Assembly (NCBI GenBank): GCA_020347085.1
Contig: CP070769.1
Span: 1,145,692-1,151,529 of the forward strand
DNA length: 5,838 bases
From: Desulfobacterales bacterium
GTDB taxonomy: Bacteria; Desulfobacterota; Desulfobacteria; Desulfobacterales; C00003060
Direction: 5' to 3'
How positions within the stretch are numbered: position 1 is the first letter of the stretch; each line of letters begins with the position of its first letter. Both the position numbers and the translations under genes were made by a program. The notes under the pieces were generated by a model that saw nothing but the letters and a program-made list of their open reading frames with translations, was not told the origin of the DNA and ran no database searches. This document shows, piece by piece, positions 5,481 to 5,838 of the stretch.

Positions 5481-5655
5481 GGTTAGGGTAAGGTGTGACT
5501 ACTTGGGACTCCGGAAAAAGGCAAGAAATACACCATGGCCGAAAAGCCGTCCCTGGGAACTGGAGGACATAGCAACGGAAGGTGGGGGTGTGTACACCTT
5601 TTGGGCTATGTCGCAGCCCCAGGGGCTAAGGGGAGTAACCAGGATAACGGCTAAC
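5481..5655 (+). ncRNA. Multi-branched structured RNA (leader or ncRNA), family unknown
   Basis: Hand folding of the plus strand gives a coherent fold. Stem GTTAG (5482-5486) / CTAAC (5651-5655) encloses a two-part stem: CTTGG (5502-5506) with CCAGG (5639-5643), and ACTCC (5508-5512) with GGAGT (5632-5636). Inside are three hairpins. ATGGC (5535-5539) / GCCGT (5546-5550) has loop CGAAAA. A 17-bp composite stem has GACATAGC (5566-5573) / GCTATGTC (5605-5612) closing CGGAAGGTG (5576-5584) / CACCTTTTG (5595-5603). AGCCC (5615-5619) / GGGCT (5623-5627) has a 3-nt loop. The plus frame through it (5464-5775) shows no protein character. It precedes a mini-ORF and another start, so a cis-regulatory leader or a mobile-element RNA are both possible. 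I do not recognise a known riboswitch. Confidence 0.5.
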
Positions 5656-5736
5656 GGTCGTACATGTCAAACTAAGCATAAGGGGCGGCAAAGTCAAGGG
5701 AACAGGCGAAACCACAACAAAAAGGAGGCTTATGTA

Positions 5737-5775
5737 ATGAACCTAACCGTCAGGCAAAAAAAGGAGGTGATTTGA
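5737..5775 (+). CDS. 12-codon mini-ORF MNLTVRQKKEVI (leader peptide or broken gene start)
   Basis: AAAGGAGG (5721-5728) is followed 8 nt later by ATG 5737, a near-ideal translation start. The frame encodes MNLTVRQKKEVI and stops at TGA 5773-5775. Its codons 8-11 are written by AAAAAGGAGGTG, so the coding sequence doubles as the Shine-Dalgarno sequence for the next start, GTG 5776, which directly follows the stop in the same frame. This fits a leader peptide with translational coupling. Alternatively, LTVRQKK resembles the N-terminus of some deltaproteobacterial transposases, and this could be such a gene interrupted by a nonsense codon. The segment CCTAACC (5742-5748) is complementary to GGTTAGG (5481-5487) in the structured leader. 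Confidence 0.45.
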   Translation: MNLTVRQKKEVI

Positions 5776-5838
5776 GTGGCAGGGGCGTTCCAAGGAGTCA
5801 TGCAAAGGTCTCAGATTATGGTAGCAATTTGGTGGCAA
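5776..5838 (+). CDS. Start of an unidentified gene, cut by window end
   Basis: GTG 5776 is 8 nt after GGAGG within AAGGAGGTGA (5761-5770), a full complement of the 16S rRNA 3' end. The frame stays open for 21 codons to the window edge, reading MAGAFQGVMQRSQIMVAIWW and one more Gln. I recognise no family in so short a piece. A second open frame from TTG 5772 reads LSGRGVPRSHAKVSDYG and looks at least as protein-like, but its start would be only 4 nt from GGAGG. The signal says translation begins here; the frame is not certain. Confidence 0.4.
   Translation, partial: MAGAFQGVMQRSQIMVAIWWQ

Noticed and set aside
5493..5720. Group II intron 5' end: GTGTGAC at 5493-5499 with a stem beginning 9 nt later.
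   Set aside because: The enclosed domain would be only about 140 nt, too short for domain I, and no domain V or reverse transcriptase is visible. It is not excluded if the right flank encodes one.
5464..5775. Plus-strand 103-codon frame starting within the Cys-rich gene start.
   Set aside because: It has no start signal at its beginning and its sequence is explained by RNA stems. Only its last 12 codons, from ATG 5737, have a good ribosome-binding site.
5773..5775. TGA read as selenocysteine, joining the mini-ORF to the next frame.
   Set aside because: No SECIS-like hairpin lies immediately after the TGA, and the following GTG has its own perfect ribosome-binding site.
5772..5838. Frame from TTG 5772 (LSGRGVPRSHAKVSDYG) with a KVSDYG string reminiscent of ribosomal protein S4.
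   Set aside because: The start is too close to the Shine-Dalgarno sequence and the match is six residues in a truncated piece. Kept only as an alternative frame.

Overview
The window looks like accessory DNA from a sulfate-reducer-like Desulfobacterota (deltaproteobacterial) genome. This is an inference from style: a soluble multi-PAS hybrid histidine kinase that begins with a Lys/Glu-rich coiled coil, small Cys-rich proteins, and repeat-rich intergenic DNA. No rRNA, tRNA or housekeeping gene is present to fix the taxonomy. All recognisable genes up to about 5465 are on the minus strand. A separate plus-strand unit begins near the right edge.

Left edge (1 to about 464): a very GC-rich piece of a contractile-injection-system or phage-tail baseplate operon. 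It holds the N-terminal 71 residues of a GPW/gp25 baseplate protein and, 1 nt upstream, a PAAR-like spike-tip gene that has lost its 5' part. Homology and GC content both break at about 461-466. The DNA to the right is much less GC-rich, so this is a recombination junction or possibly an assembly chimera.

Centre (about 479-4065): a TPR lipoprotein gene, recently built by internal duplication, lies between two diverged copies of a short hairpin repeat (479-530 and 1420-1475). Upstream of it is a 773-residue PAS-PAS-PAS-HisKA-HATPase-REC kinase. The kinase leader contains an intrinsic-terminator-like hairpin less than 30 nt from the start codon. The kinase and the TPR gene are 336 bp apart, and the TPR gene has its own good -10 box, so they are probably separate transcripts.

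Right-centre (4066-5222): mostly non-coding and rich in palindromes. A nested inverted repeat of the GGGGTCAG...CTGACCCC type (4773-4851) supplies the last 19 codons and the stop codon of a small membrane-protein gene. Two other long stem-loops lie just before it.

Right edge (5223-5838): a minus-strand gene for an 80-residue protein with seven cysteines. Divergent from it is a plus-strand segment with a well-defined multi-branched RNA fold (5481-5655), then a 12-codon mini-ORF whose last codons are themselves a perfect Shine-Dalgarno sequence, then the start of an unidentified gene cut by the window end. This structured leader with its mini-ORF is the best candidate here for something undescribed.
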